A stretch of DNA of 42,945 bases from Caryophanales bacterium UBA3620 (lineage in GTDB: Bacteria; Bacillota_I; Bacilli_A; RF39; UBA660), in NCBI GenBank assembly GCA_002375205.1, contig DFLL01000006.1:1-42945 (forward strand). Direction: 5' to 3'. The translations under genes and the position numbers were made by a program. Of this stretch, positions 32,454 through 41,236 are shown piece by piece. Numbering within the stretch: position 1 is the first letter of the stretch; each line of letters starts with the position of its first letter. The notes under the pieces are model-generated. The model worked only from the letters and a program-made list of their open reading frames with translations. It ran no database searches and was not told where the DNA came from.

Positions 32454-34751
32454 ATGACAGATGTGTTAGAAAAATTGGAAAATTTAGAAGTAATTAAAAG
32501 AAATGGTAAGAAAGTATCTTTTGATGAAACTAAAATAGCTTTGACGATTAAAAAGGGATTTGATAGTATTGTTCTTGAAAATGATGAAAAAAAATATACT
32601 GAAAAAGATATTCAAAAAGTATATAAAGAAGTTATTAAAAAAATTGAAAAAGAATATTTACCTTTAGGTAAGATTAAGATTGAGCAAGTACAAGATTTAA
32701 TTGAAGATAATCTTAAAAAATATAATTATATTGATGTTTTTGAATCTTTTTCTGAATATAGAAAAAGAAGAGCTGCTGCTAGAGAAGCCTTTAGAGATGA
32801 CAAAAACATGGCTAGACTTCAAAAGAGTATAGAAGGTTTAGGCCTTAAGAGTGCTAATGAAGAAGACTCAAAAAGAGAAAATGCCAATATTGATGGTAAT
32901 ACTGCGATGGGTACAATGCTTCAGTTTGGTAGTACAATATCAAGAGCATTTACTGAGACATATTTAATGAAGAAGAAATTTGCTGAAGCTCATGATAATG
33001 GAGATATCCATATTCATGATATGGATTTTGAAGCTATGGGTACGACGACTTGTTGTCAAATAGATTTAGCTAAATTATTTAAAAATGGTTTTTCAACAGG
33101 GCATGGTTTCCTTAGAGAACCAAATAGTATTATCAGTTATAGTGCACTAGCAGCTATTGCTATTCAGGCTAATCAAAATGATCAACATGGTGGACAATCA
33201 ATACCGGCTTTTGATTATTATATGGCTCCAGGAGTATTAAAGACATTTAAGAAACAATTTAAACAAGCAGTTTATGAGCTCTTGGAATTTACTGATTTTA
33301 TTAGTTTTGTAAATATGGATAGAGTTGAAAGAGAGATTGATAAATTATCTAGTATTAATACTAATATTGAAGTATTTGAACCTATCTATAAGGAAAGCAG
33401 TGAAGTTAAAAAAATATTTGAAAAGGGATATGAGACAGCGTATAAAAAGACAAATAGAGAAACATATCAAGCAATGGAAGCATTTATTCATAATTTAAAT
33501 ACGATGCATTCAAGAGCGGGAGCACAAGTACCTTTTTCTTCGATTAATTTTGGTACTGATACTTCTCCAGAAGGTAGAATGGTTATTAAGAATTTTTTAC
33601 TTGCAACTGATGCAGGTCTTGGTAAGGGAGAAACACCAATATTTCCTATATCAATATTTAAACTAAAGAAAGGCGTAAGCTATGATCCAGAAGATCCTAA
33701 CTATGATTTATTTAAGTTAGCATGTAAAGTGTCTGCAAAAAGATTATTTCCTAACTTTTCATTTTTGGATTCTTCATTTAATAAACCATATTTTAAAGGA
33801 GACTATAACACTGAAGTAGCTTATATGGGATGTAGAACGAGAGTAATGGCAAATGTTGTCGATGAAGATAAGGCTGTTACTGTAGGACGTGGTAATTTAT
33901 CATTTACTTCAATAAACCTTCCTAGACTTGGTATTAAACATGGACTTGTAAGAAATGAAAATACTGATATGAAAGGTTTCTATGAAGAGTTAGGTAGTTT
34001 AATGGATTTAGTTAAAGATCAGTTACTTGAAAGATTTGAAATTCAATGTAATAGAAGACTTTACAATTTTCCATTCTTATTAGGACAGGGAGTATGGATT
34101 GATTCTGATAAATTAAAACCTAATGATAGGTTAAGAAAAATACTTAAACATGGTACTTTATCAATTGGTTTTATTGGACTAGCAGAGTGCCTTAAAGCTT
34201 TAATTGGTAAGCATCATGGAGAAAGTGATGAGGCTCAAAAACTTGGACTTGAAATAGTAGAGTTTATGAGAAAAAAATGTGATAGTTATGCTAAAGAGTA
34301 TAAACTTAACTTTACACTACTTGCTACTCCAGCAGAAGGCTTATCTGGTAGATTTGTTAATATTGATAAGGCTGTATATGGTAAGATTAAGGGTATTACT
34401 GATAGAGAATATTATACTAATTCATTCCATGTACCTGTTTATTATAATATATCAATAGTTAATAAGATTAAGAAAGAAGGACCATATCATAAATTTACTA
34501 ATGCTGGTCATATTAGTTATATTGAGCTAGATGGTGATACTACAAATAATTTAGAGGCGTTTGAAAAGATTGTTAGGACAATGTATGAAAATGATATGGG
34601 ATATGCAGCGATTAATCATCCTGTAGATAGAGATCCAGTTTGTGGTTATACTGGTGTAATTGGAGATGTTTGTCCTGGATGCGGAAGAAGAAATTTTGAA
34701 GCTGTTCCAGTAGATAGAGTTAATGAATATAAAAATAGTTGTAATTGTTAA
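32454..34751 (+). CDS. nrdD: Anaerobic (class III) ribonucleoside-triphosphate reductase, catalytic subunit
   Basis: 765 residues from ATG 32454 (AAAGGAAG upstream, after the promoter). NrdD makes dNTPs from NTPs without oxygen using a glycyl radical set by NrdG. An N-terminal ATP-cone (EVIKRNGKKVSFDETKI and on, about 10-100) is the allosteric site. The core has DIHIHDMDFEAMGTTTCCQ (about 183-201, catalytic Cys region) and QNDQHGGQSIPAFDYYM. The end has DPVCGYTGVIGDVCPGCGRR (glycyl-loop-like Gly-Tyr and zinc cysteines) and finishes N-S-C-N-C. The rest of the usual C-terminal region follows as a separate small ORF. Confidence 0.95.
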   Translation: MTDVLEKLENLEVIKRNGKKVSFDETKIALTIKKGFDSIVLENDEKKYTEKDIQKVYKEVIKKIEKEYLPLGKIKIEQVQDLIEDNLKKYNYIDVFESFSEYRKRRAAAREAFRDDKNMARLQKSIEGLGLKSANEEDSKRENANIDGNTAMGTMLQFGSTISRAFTETYLMKKKFAEAHDNGDIHIHDMDFEAMGTTTCCQIDLAKLFKNGFSTGHGFLREPNSIISYSALAAIAIQANQNDQHGGQSIPAFDYYMAPGVLKTFKKQFKQAVYELLEFTDFISFVNMDRVEREIDKLSSINTNIEVFEPIYKESSEVKKIFEKGYETAYKKTNRETYQAMEAFIHNLNTMHSRAGAQVPFSSINFGTDTSPEGRMVIKNFLLATDAGLGKGETPIFPISIFKLKKGVSYDPEDPNYDLFKLACKVSAKRLFPNFSFLDSSFNKPYFKGDYNTEVAYMGCRTRVMANVVDEDKAVTVGRGNLSFTSINLPRLGIKHGLVRNENTDMKGFYEELGSLMDLVKDQLLERFEIQCNRRLYNFPFLLGQGVWIDSDKLKPNDRLRKILKHGTLSIGFIGLAECLKALIGKHHGESDEAQKLGLEIVEFMRKKCDSYAKEYKLNFTLLATPAEGLSGRFVNIDKAVYGKIKGITDREYYTNSFHVPVYYNISIVNKIKKEGPYHKFTNAGHISYIELDGDTTNNLEAFEKIVRTMYENDMGYAAINHPVDRDPVCGYTGVIGDVCPGCGRRNFEAVPVDRVNEYKNSCNC

Positions 34752-34776
34752 ATAAATAGAAAAGGAGTTAATTAAA

Positions 34777-34956
34777 ATGAAAGAAGAAATTAAAGAAAAA
34801 ACAATAGGCGAGGGTGTAGGTTTTGATAGAATAAGAAGAATTACGGGTTATTTAGTTGGTACTGTAGATAGATTTAACAATGGTAAAAGGGCAGAAGAGA
34901 GAGATAGGGTAAAACATAGTACTGAAGGTTTAATGTCAAATAAAAAATGTGCATAA
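34777..34956 (+). CDS. Separately encoded NrdD C-terminal segment, 59 aa
   Basis: A small ORF with its own AAAGGAG, between nrdD and nrdG. The product (VGFDRIRRITGYLVGTVDRF then NNGKRAEERDRVKH) matches the very C-terminal stretch of class III NrdD proteins, which in many relatives is part of the long chain or annotated as a short NrdD piece. RITGYLVG is a glycyl-radical-loop-like sequence. Its stop overlaps the nrdG start (TAATG), so translation is coupled. Too short for a standalone enzyme; it probably binds NrdD. Whether the radical Gly is here or in the long chain is not settled by sequence alone. Confidence 0.75.
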   Translation: MKEEIKEKTIGEGVGFDRIRRITGYLVGTVDRFNNGKRAEERDRVKHSTEGLMSNKKCA

Positions 34957-35507
34957 TGAAAATTAGATTAGCAGTGGATTATTTACAAGAAGATAGTATT
35001 GTAGATGGTGAAGGTATTAGGACAGTTATTTGGACGCAAGGATGTGCGCACAAATGCCCTGGTTGCCATAATCCCGGAACTCATTCTTTTGATGATGGTT
35101 ATTTAATAGATATTGAAGAAGTTGAAAAAATGATTGATAACTTAGATGGTCAAGATGGAATTACTTTTTCGGGGGGTGACCCTTTCTATCAACCAAAAGA
35201 ATGTACTATATTAGCTAAGTACGCTAAGAAAAAGGGATTAAATATATGGTGTTATACTGGTTTTACTTTTGAATCACTTTTAAAAATGTCTAAAAATAAT
35301 TCTGACATTTATGATTTTCTTAAAGAGATAGATGTCTTAATTGATGGACCATTTCTTTTAGAAAAGAAGAGTTTAGATGCTATATTTAGAGGTTCTACTA
35401 ATCAGAGAATTATTGATGTTAATAAGAGCTTAAAGAACAAAAAAGTTTTATTAGTAGATAAATATTATGTAAATAATAAAAAGAAAAAAGAGCATATTTA
35501 TATATAG
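34956..35507 (+). CDS. nrdG: Anaerobic ribonucleotide reductase activating protein
   Basis: 183 residues. A radical SAM enzyme that installs the glycyl radical in NrdD. The [4Fe-4S] motif is CAHKCPGC (C-x3-C-x2-C; about 30-37), followed by HNPGTHSFDDG. The SAM-binding GITFSGGDPFYQP (about 68-80) and the end DVLIDGPFLLEKKSLDAIFRGSTNQRI (given as DVLIDGPFLLEKK and FRGSTNQRI) are typical. ATG 34956 overlaps the preceding stop (TAATG) and starts MKIRLAVDY. An upstream in-frame ATG at 34947 would lack a ribosome-binding site. A terminator overlaps its stop. Confidence 0.96.
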   Translation: MKIRLAVDYLQEDSIVDGEGIRTVIWTQGCAHKCPGCHNPGTHSFDDGYLIDIEEVEKMIDNLDGQDGITFSGGDPFYQPKECTILAKYAKKKGLNIWCYTGFTFESLLKMSKNNSDIYDFLKEIDVLIDGPFLLEKKSLDAIFRGSTNQRIIDVNKSLKNKKVLLVDKYYVNNKKKKEHIYI

Positions 35508-35515
35508 CTCTTTTT
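35485..35515. terminator. Bidirectional terminator between nrdG and rodA-type gene
   Basis: AAAAAGAGC (35485-35493) pairs exactly with GCTCTTTTT (35507-35515). It overlaps the nrdG stop and abuts the end of the minus-strand gene. Confidence 0.9.
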
Positions 35516-36644
35516 AATTTTTAAATCTTAAATTTTCATTAGATATATTAAATAACATTCCTATCAATATCATATATGATAAGAGTGATGAGCCTCCATA
35601 AGAAATAAAAGGCAAGGTTATTCCCATAATAGGAAGAAGTCCTATTGTCATACCAATATTTTGTATTTGCTGAAATAATAGTACTGATATTATTCCTCCT
35701 ACTGATAATTTATCATTTAAACTAGGAGATTTTCCTGCTAGTGAGATTATACTAATATCGAAGTATATTAATAATCCTATTAAGGAAAAGGCTCCTATTA
35801 GACCAAAATTTGATGAGAATACAGCAAAAATGAAGTCTGTTTGCATTTCGGGAAAGTATATAGGAGTATGATTAAATCCATGGCCAAATAAACCAGCAGA
35901 TCCAATAGCGGTTAGTCCATTAGTTAGTTGAAGTCCACTGGATTTAGACCAATTTAGTATTCTATCCATTCGATAAAAGAAACTTGTACCAAATATTTTT
36001 ATAAATAAATCTTGTTTTAAGAGATAGATACATATGAATGTTCCACCAAAAAGTATTATTACTCCAAGTATTATTAGAAACCATCTATTTTTAAAACCTC
36101 CAATAAAGAGCATTACTACTGTTATTATGAAGTATATTAATACTGCTCCTGTATCTGGTTCAATAAATGTTAATATTGATGGTATTCCTACCACTATTAA
36201 CACTTTAATTAGAAATTTGAATTCATCATTTGTTTCAATATTTCTATTTTCTTCTTTAAAGTCGGTAATCATTCTTGATAATGTTATTATTAAGAATATT
36301 TTCATAAATTCTGATGGTTGAAAACTACCTATAAATGGTATTACAAACCAACATCTAGCATTATTTATTTCTTTACCAATGATGAGGACAAGTATTAATA
36401 GTGACACTCCTATTATATAAAAGACATAGGCATTATTATATAAAAATTTATTTCCAAATGTCATCATTAGATATGCTATTGCAAAACCAATTGTATACCA
36501 AAGTAATTGCTTTAAATATAAGTTTTGTAAATCATCTGCAATTAGACTTCTGGTAGCATATATTGTGATGACACTGATTATTGCAAATAAGATGATTGGT
36601 ATTAAAATACTTTTTTCTACTTTAAATTTAGATTCTTTGTGCAT
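35514..36644 (-). CDS. rodA: RodA/FtsW/SpoVE-family peptidoglycan glycosyltransferase
   Basis: 376 residues, about ten membrane helices. SEDS proteins polymerise lipid II glycan chains together with a class B penicillin-binding protein. Recognisable pieces: ARCWFVIPFIGSFQPSEFMKIFLI (about 97-120, in parts ARCWFVIPFIGSFQ, PSEFMKIFLI) and the C-terminal GLLPIMGITLPFISYGGSSLLS (about 345-366, in parts GLLPIMGITLPF, ISYGGSSLLS). I chose ATG at 36644 (protein MHKESKF), which has AAAGG spaced about 9 nt, over the in-frame upstream starts 36653 and 36677. The long gene is closest to RodA; FtsW is the alternative. Transcribed opposite to both neighbours. Confidence 0.9.
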   Translation of the reverse strand: MHKESKFKVEKSILIPIILFAIISVITIYATRSLIADDLQNLYLKQLLWYTIGFAIAYLMMTFGNKFLYNNAYVFYIIGVSLLILVLIIGKEINNARCWFVIPFIGSFQPSEFMKIFLIITLSRMITDFKEENRNIETNDEFKFLIKVLIVVGIPSILTFIEPDTGAVLIYFIITVVMLFIGGFKNRWFLIILGVIILFGGTFICIYLLKQDLFIKIFGTSFFYRMDRILNWSKSSGLQLTNGLTAIGSAGLFGHGFNHTPIYFPEMQTDFIFAVFSSNFGLIGAFSLIGLLIYFDISIISLAGKSPSLNDKLSVGGIISVLLFQQIQNIGMTIGLLPIMGITLPFISYGGSSLLSYMILIGMLFNISNENLRFKN

Positions 36645-36735
36645 TGCAGTCATCCTTTCTTTATTATGATACCACAAATTATTAAAATAATAAATATCTA
36701 TAAAATAAATTCATATAATTAACTAGAGGTGATGT

Positions 36736-37068
36736 ATGAAAGATTTACCTAAGATGTATCATAATAAAATAGATAAAGATATTACGAATAATAAGAAGGT
36801 ATTTTCAACATTATATGATAAAGTGCAAAATATTTATAAGGATACTAAAGAAAAGGTAATTGATAATAAAAAAAATTATACTGTAGAGCAGAAAATTTAT
36901 AATATCTTTAATTCTCCTAATTATATTTATAAGATGGATGTAACTATTGTAACGGATAATGAAATATTTGATAAGAGAATAGTGGGTAAGACTAAAACTA
37001 ATTTGATTACTTTTGAGGGAGAATATATTCCAATTGATAAAATTAGAGATATCTATATTACAAGATAA
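36736..37068 (+). CDS. Hypothetical protein, 110 aa
   Basis: Not recognised. The start ATG 36736 has GAGGTGAT. The first 65 residues are Lys-rich and helical; the last 45 (YIYKMDVTIVTDNEIFDKRI, then VGKTKTNLITFEGEYIPIDKIRDIYI) look like a small beta domain. No membrane segment or signal. It lies divergent from rodA and 48 nt before lgt. Similar short proteins appear next to envelope genes in related genomes only by inference. Function unknown. Confidence 0.65.
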   Translation: MKDLPKMYHNKIDKDITNNKKVFSTLYDKVQNIYKDTKEKVIDNKKNYTVEQKIYNIFNSPNYIYKMDVTIVTDNEIFDKRIVGKTKTNLITFEGEYIPIDKIRDIYITR

Positions 37069-37116
37069 CTCTTTTTTTTCGCATTTATTTGTGATATTAT
37101 ATATTTAGGTGATAAT

Positions 37117-37890
37117 ATGAATAGAGTTTTTTTTAGTATTGGTCCTATTACTGTTTATTGGTATTCTATATTAATAATGATTAGTGTTTTAATTGGGTAC
37201 TATTTTTCACTTAGAGAATCTGAGAAGAATGGCCTTCAAAAGAAATTTATTTCTGATTTGGTATTTTATTTAGTGATTGTGGCAATACTGGGAGCAAGGA
37301 TCTATTATGTAATATTTAATTTTGATGTTTTTAGAGATAGATTATTAGATATATTGAAAATATGGGAAGGTGGTCTTGCTATTTATGGAGCTATTATTTT
37401 TTCGATTATTTTTATAATATATTATTCTAAGAAAAAAGATAAAAATTCTTTATTAGTATTAGATACTCTAACTCCATATTTAATTTTAGGGCAAGCAATT
37501 GGTAGATGGGGTAATTTCTTTAATAGTGAAGCGCATGGCTCTTCTACTAGTTTAGAATATCTACAAAAGTTACATTTACCTAAATTTATTATTAAAGGTA
37601 TGTACATTAATGGTAATTATTATATACCAACATTTTTATATGAATCTATTTGGTGCTGTATTGGCTTTATTATCTTATTATTTATTAGGAAGAAAGATAA
37701 ATATGACCACCCGGGAATACTTTTATTTACTTATTTTATATGGTATGGTATAGGTAGATTTTTAATTGAGGGGCTTAGAACAGATAGTTTATATTTCTTT
37801 TCTCTTAGAGTTAGCCAAATTGTTTCTATTATTTTAATTTTAATTGGTTTAATTGGCATAATTAAGATTAAAAAGAAAAATAGTAACTAA
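37117..37890 (+). CDS. lgt: Prolipoprotein diacylglyceryl transferase
   Basis: 257 residues, about seven membrane helices. Lgt moves diacylglycerol from phosphatidylglycerol to the lipobox Cys of prelipoproteins. The N-terminal FSIGPITVYWYSILI and GARIYYVIFN are typical, and the signature GRWGNFFNSEAHG (about 129-141) is intact. The later ESIWCCIGFIILL and GRFLIEGLRTDSLYFFSLRVSQIVSI segments follow (the second in parts GRFLIEGLRTDSL, YFFSLRVSQIVSI). Start ATG 37117 with TAGGTGATA. Upstream is a TATATTT-like -10. Confidence 0.96.
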   Translation: MNRVFFSIGPITVYWYSILIMISVLIGYYFSLRESEKNGLQKKFISDLVFYLVIVAILGARIYYVIFNFDVFRDRLLDILKIWEGGLAIYGAIIFSIIFIIYYSKKKDKNSLLVLDTLTPYLILGQAIGRWGNFFNSEAHGSSTSLEYLQKLHLPKFIIKGMYINGNYYIPTFLYESIWCCIGFIILLFIRKKDKYDHPGILLFTYFIWYGIGRFLIEGLRTDSLYFFSLRVSQIVSIILILIGLIGIIKIKKKNSN

Positions 37891-37944
37891 TTGTTATTTA
37901 CTTATTTAAAAAAATTTGATATTATTTAGTAGGGAGAGTGTGAT

Positions 37945-38442
37945 ATGGAATTAGGAGCTATTATTGTAATTTTAACAATTGCTATTATGATATTTTTTTC
38001 TTTTAATATGATTTCTGTATACAATAGAATTATTATGCTACAAAGTTCTTTAATTAAAAAATTTGAACCAATTGATTTATCTATAAAAAAATATATTGAT
38101 ATATTAAATGAATTAATAAAGATAGTTAGTGATGAGAAAGATTCTGAAGAATTATTAATATTAGCTAAAAAATTATCAAGAGTAAGAAATAATGAAAAAA
38201 AATTATTGGTATTAAAGGATGCTGATTATACTATTAATAGATTTTTTGATATGTATAAAAACAAAAAGAAGATAAAAGAATTAAAAGAGGTATATGAACG
38301 TTATAGTAATAAAATATTATACGCTACGGATATATATAATAGGAAAGTTAGGGAATATAATAAATTACTTGATGAATTTCCTTATATAATTATTACTAAG
38401 TTATTTTCAATAAAAAAAATAAAGATAATAGATGGTGAATGA
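37945..38442 (+). CDS. LemA-family-like membrane protein
   Basis: 165 residues. A hydrophobic N-terminal segment (about 1-27) is followed by a long helical region, then YNRKVREYNKLLDEFPYIIITKLFSI near the C-terminus (in parts YNRKVREYNKLLDEF, PYIIITKLFSI). That ending matches the LemA family signature (YNR.VREYN...FP..I....F). The repeated helical Glu/Lys/Leu pattern in between fits LemA's helical bundle. LemA's role is unclear. Start ATG 37945 with GGGAGAGTG. It overlaps the next gene by 4 nt (ATGA). Confidence 0.75.
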   Translation: MELGAIIVILTIAIMIFFSFNMISVYNRIIMLQSSLIKKFEPIDLSIKKYIDILNELIKIVSDEKDSEELLILAKKLSRVRNNEKKLLVLKDADYTINRFFDMYKNKKKIKELKEVYERYSNKILYATDIYNRKVREYNKLLDEFPYIIITKLFSIKKIKIIDGE

Positions 38443-39071
38443 TAATGATTTATACTTATAATAATATTAATTATCCGATTGTAATAATTAGAAAGGACAA
38501 TAAGAATACTTATTTAAGAGTCAAAGATGGTAAAATTATAGTTACTACTAACTATTTAGTAGGTAATAGTAAAGTAAAAAAATTAGTTGAAGATAATGCT
38601 TCTTTTATTAATAAGAATTTAGATAAATATAATAATAGATTATCTGATACTTCTTTTAAATTGTTTGGTAAAAATTATGATATTGTTTATGGGTTACCTA
38701 ATACTGAAATAAGTGATAATAAAATATATACTACGGATGATAAAACATTTAGTAAGTATTTATTTAAGTATATTAATTCTGTGTATCAGGATAGGTTAAA
38801 CTATTGGTATAATTTATTTGAAGAAAATATTCCAATACCTAATTTAAAAATCAGAAAGATGACAAGTCGTTGGGGTGTATGTAATATTAAAAACCATAAT
38901 GTTACTTTAAATTTAGAATTATCGAAATACAATATGGAATGTTTGGATTATGTAATAGTACATGAACTTTCACATTTTGTTTATCCTAATCATTCAAAGG
39001 AATTTTGGAACTTAGTATCAAAATATTATTTGGATTATAAAAAAATTAGAAAAGAATTAAAGAATATTTGA
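38439..39071 (+). CDS. YgjP-like (DUF45) zinc metallopeptidase
   Basis: 210 residues. The zinc site HELSH (about 176-180; His-Glu-x-x-His) sits in YVIVHELSHFVYPNHSKEFW (about 172-191), with the third ligand His in NHSKEFW. The upstream MTSRWGVCNIKNHNVTLNLELSKYN block (in parts MTSRWGVCN, VTLNLELSKYN) is the mark of the YgjP/DUF45 group. The start could be ATG 38439 or ATG 38445; 38439 overlaps the LemA-like stop as ATGA. The physiological target is unknown. A terminator overlaps its stop. Confidence 0.88.
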   Translation: MIMIYTYNNINYPIVIIRKDNKNTYLRVKDGKIIVTTNYLVGNSKVKKLVEDNASFINKNLDKYNNRLSDTSFKLFGKNYDIVYGLPNTEISDNKIYTTDDKTFSKYLFKYINSVYQDRLNYWYNLFEENIPIPNLKIRKMTSRWGVCNIKNHNVTLNLELSKYNMECLDYVIVHELSHFVYPNHSKEFWNLVSKYYLDYKKIRKELKNI

Positions 39072-39100
39072 AGAAACAATTTATTTGATTGTTTCTTTTT
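39071..39100 (+). terminator. Rho-independent terminator
   Basis: AAGAAACAAT (39071-39080) pairs with ATTGTTTCTT (39088-39097) and is followed by T's. Overlaps the stop of the DUF45 gene. Confidence 0.85.
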
Positions 39101-39111
39101 ATTTTTTATAT

Positions 39112-39117
39112 TATAAT
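39112..39117 (+). promoter_or_regulatory. -10 box before the TrmH-family gene
   Basis: TATAAT at 39112-39117, after a terminator and 22 nt before the next start. No strong -35 is visible. Confidence 0.5.
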
Positions 39118-39138
39118 AGATATGTAGGAGAAAGATAT

Positions 39139-39870
39139 ATGGAAATTATTACATCTGTAAACAATAATCATATTAAAGAATTATGTAAATTGAAAGAGAA
39201 GAAATATAGAGATAGTACTAATACTTTTTTAATTGAGGGAGAGCATTTAATATATGAGGCTTATAAAGAAGGTTTATTAGAAGAAATTCTTCCTTTGATT
39301 GGAGAAGATTTCTCTATGGATACGAAGACTACTTTTATTAGTAAGGAAGTAATGAAGAAGTTATCTAGTACTGATAGTATTATAAATGTAATAGGAGTTT
39401 GTTCTAAGAGAAAAGAACGAGAAATTGGGAATAAAATATTGATACTTGAAGATATTCAAGATCCTGGCAATTTGGGAACCATTATTAGATCAAGTCTTGC
39501 ATTTGGTGTTGATACGGTTGTACTTAGCCCTAAAACTGTAGATTTATATAATTCTAAAGTATTAAGAAGTACTCAAGGTATGATATTTCATATTAATATT
39601 ATTGTTAAAGAATTGGTTTCTTTTATTGAAGAACTAAAGAGTAATAGTTATATGATATATGGTACTAAAGTAGATGGTGGTATTAATATTAAAAATATTG
39701 ATATAAAAGATAAATATGCTCTTGTTATTGGTAACGAAGGCAAAGGCATGAGTTCAAGTGTAGAAAGTTTATGTGATAAGAATTTATATATTGATATGGA
39801 TAATAATGTAGAAAGCTTGAATGCAGGAGTAGCTGCTTCTATTTTGCTATATGAAATGAGGAATAAGTAA
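39139..39870 (+). CDS. TrmH/SpoU-family RNA 2'-O-methyltransferase
   Basis: 243 residues from ATG 39139 (GGAGAAAG upstream); the longer in-frame ORF from 39085 begins in the terminator region and is rejected. SPOUT-fold motifs: LILEDIQDPGNLGTIIRSS (about 102-120, motif 1), ALVIGNEGKGMSSSV (about 197-211, motif 2) and YIDMDNNVESLNAGVAASILLYE (about 219-241, motif 3, in parts YIDMDNNVESLNAG, VAASILLYE). The N-terminal substrate-binding domain (KEKKYRDSTNTFLIEGEHLI) is that of the RlmB/YsgA type. The methylated nucleotide, 23S rRNA or tRNA, cannot be told. It is 1 nt-overlapped with rimM (TAATG). Confidence 0.93.
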   Translation: MEIITSVNNNHIKELCKLKEKKYRDSTNTFLIEGEHLIYEAYKEGLLEEILPLIGEDFSMDTKTTFISKEVMKKLSSTDSIINVIGVCSKRKEREIGNKILILEDIQDPGNLGTIIRSSLAFGVDTVVLSPKTVDLYNSKVLRSTQGMIFHINIIVKELVSFIEELKSNSYMIYGTKVDGGINIKNIDIKDKYALVIGNEGKGMSSSVESLCDKNLYIDMDNNVESLNAGVAASILLYEMRNK

Positions 39871-40352
39871 TGGAACTAATTAGAATAGGAAAAATTGTAA
39901 ATACTCATGGTATTAAAGGAGAACTAAGATTACTTTCTAGGTTTCCATATAAGGATAAAGTTTTTATTAAAGAAATGAATATATATATTGATAAAAAAAA
40001 TAGGGAAGTTATTAATACTTATAGAAGACATAAGAATTTTGAAATGATTACTTTGGTAGGATACTCTAATATTAATGAGGTTCTTAAATATAAGGGCAAA
40101 AATGTATATGTAAATAAAGATGATATTAAATTAGATAATAATTATTTAGACGAGGATTTAATAGGCTTAAGTGCTTATGCGAATGGTGAATATAAAGGAT
40201 TAGTTAATAATATTGAAAGGTATGATAAAACGACTTTATTAATAATTGTCAATGGTGATCGAGAATATTTAATTCCTTATGATTTAATTGATAGAGTAGA
40301 TATTAATGATAAAAAAATGTATATAAAAAATATTGAAGGATTATTTAATTAG
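39870..40352 (+). CDS. rimM: 16S rRNA processing protein RimM
   Basis: 160 residues, near the usual length. RimM binds ribosomal protein S19 and helps 30S maturation. The N-terminal IRIGKIVNTHGIKGELRLLS (about 4-23) is the family signature, and a PRC-barrel follows (DLIGLSAYANGEYKGLVNNI, about 98-117). Its start overlaps the previous stop (TAATG). In most Firmicutes rimM lies directly before trmD, as here, though 206 nt apart; rplS, commonly next, is about 28 kb away. Confidence 0.94.
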   Translation: MELIRIGKIVNTHGIKGELRLLSRFPYKDKVFIKEMNIYIDKKNREVINTYRRHKNFEMITLVGYSNINEVLKYKGKNVYVNKDDIKLDNNYLDEDLIGLSAYANGEYKGLVNNIERYDKTTLLIIVNGDREYLIPYDLIDRVDINDKKMYIKNIEGLFN

Positions 40353-40558
40353 GATGATATAATATGATGTTATATTTAAAATTATTAATGAAAAGTTATT
40401 GAAAAGATTGTGAAAAAATATTTAATTTATTTAATAAATTATGGATTAAAGCTAAAACATTTATTAAAAATTTTAAATGAAAGAGAATATTAAGATAATT
40501 TTAAGTTTACAAGATGATAATTATATATTATAATAGTTATTAGAAATGAGGGATACTC
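40353..40558 (+). other. Gene-free stretch between rimM and trmD
   Basis: About 206 nt, AT-rich, with no ORF and no hairpin terminator. A TATTATAATAG segment near 40525-40535 is a candidate -10 for trmD. Nothing else is recognised. Confidence 0.4.
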
Positions 40559-41236
40559 ATGATAATAGATGTATTGACACTATTTCCCAATATGTATGAT
40601 AATTTTTTATCTGAATCAATTATTAAAAGAGCTATTCATGATAAAAAGATTGAAATAAATATACATAATATTAGAGACTACACAGTATATAAAAATAAGC
40701 AAGTCGATGATTATCCATTTGGTGGTGGCGGTGGTATGGTATTGATGTGTGATCCTATTTTTAGAGCTATTGAAACTTTAAAAAAAGATAATACTAAAGT
40801 AATTATGATGACACCTTCTGGTAAAATATTTAAACAAGATATTGCTAGAAGTTTATCAAAAGAAGAACATTTGATAATATTATGTGGCCACTACGAAGGA
40901 TTTGATGAAAGAATTAAGAGTATTGTAGATATTGAACTTTCTATTGGTGATTATATACTAACTGGTGGTGAACTTCCTTCAATGGTAGTAATGGATAGCG
41001 TTATAAGGTTAGTAGATAATGTAATAAGTAGTGAATCATTAGAATGTGAGAGTTTTGATGATAATTTACTTGACTATCCTAATTATACTAAGCCAGTGGA
41101 ATATCGCGGCATGAAAGTACCTGATGTATTATTATCAGGTCATCATGAAAATATTAATAAATTTCGTCATGAAGAAAGGGTTAGACTTACTAAAGAAAAT
41201 AGACCTGATTTATTAGGGGGAGTTAATAATGAGTAG
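40559..41236 (+). CDS. trmD: tRNA (guanine-N1)-methyltransferase
   Basis: 225 residues. TrmD makes m1G37 in tRNAs with G36, which prevents frameshifting. The knotted SPOUT motifs are clear: DDYPFGGGGGMVLMCDPI (about 51-68), LCGHYEGFDERI (about 110-121), SIGDYILTGGELP (about 129-141) and the C-terminal KPDVLLSGHHENINKFRHEE-like VPDVLLSGHHENINKFRHEE (about 189-208). Start ATG 40559 with GAGGGAT upstream. It overlaps the next gene by 8 nt. Confidence 0.97.
   Translation: MIIDVLTLFPNMYDNFLSESIIKRAIHDKKIEINIHNIRDYTVYKNKQVDDYPFGGGGGMVLMCDPIFRAIETLKKDNTKVIMMTPSGKIFKQDIARSLSKEEHLIILCGHYEGFDERIKSIVDIELSIGDYILTGGELPSMVVMDSVIRLVDNVISSESLECESFDDNLLDYPNYTKPVEYRGMKVPDVLLSGHHENINKFRHEERVRLTKENRPDLLGGVNNE

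Noticed and set aside
39085..39138. Longer start for the TrmH-family protein
   Set aside because: The extension begins in the terminator of the previous gene and reads through a T-rich stretch; ATG 39139 has a good ribosome-binding site.
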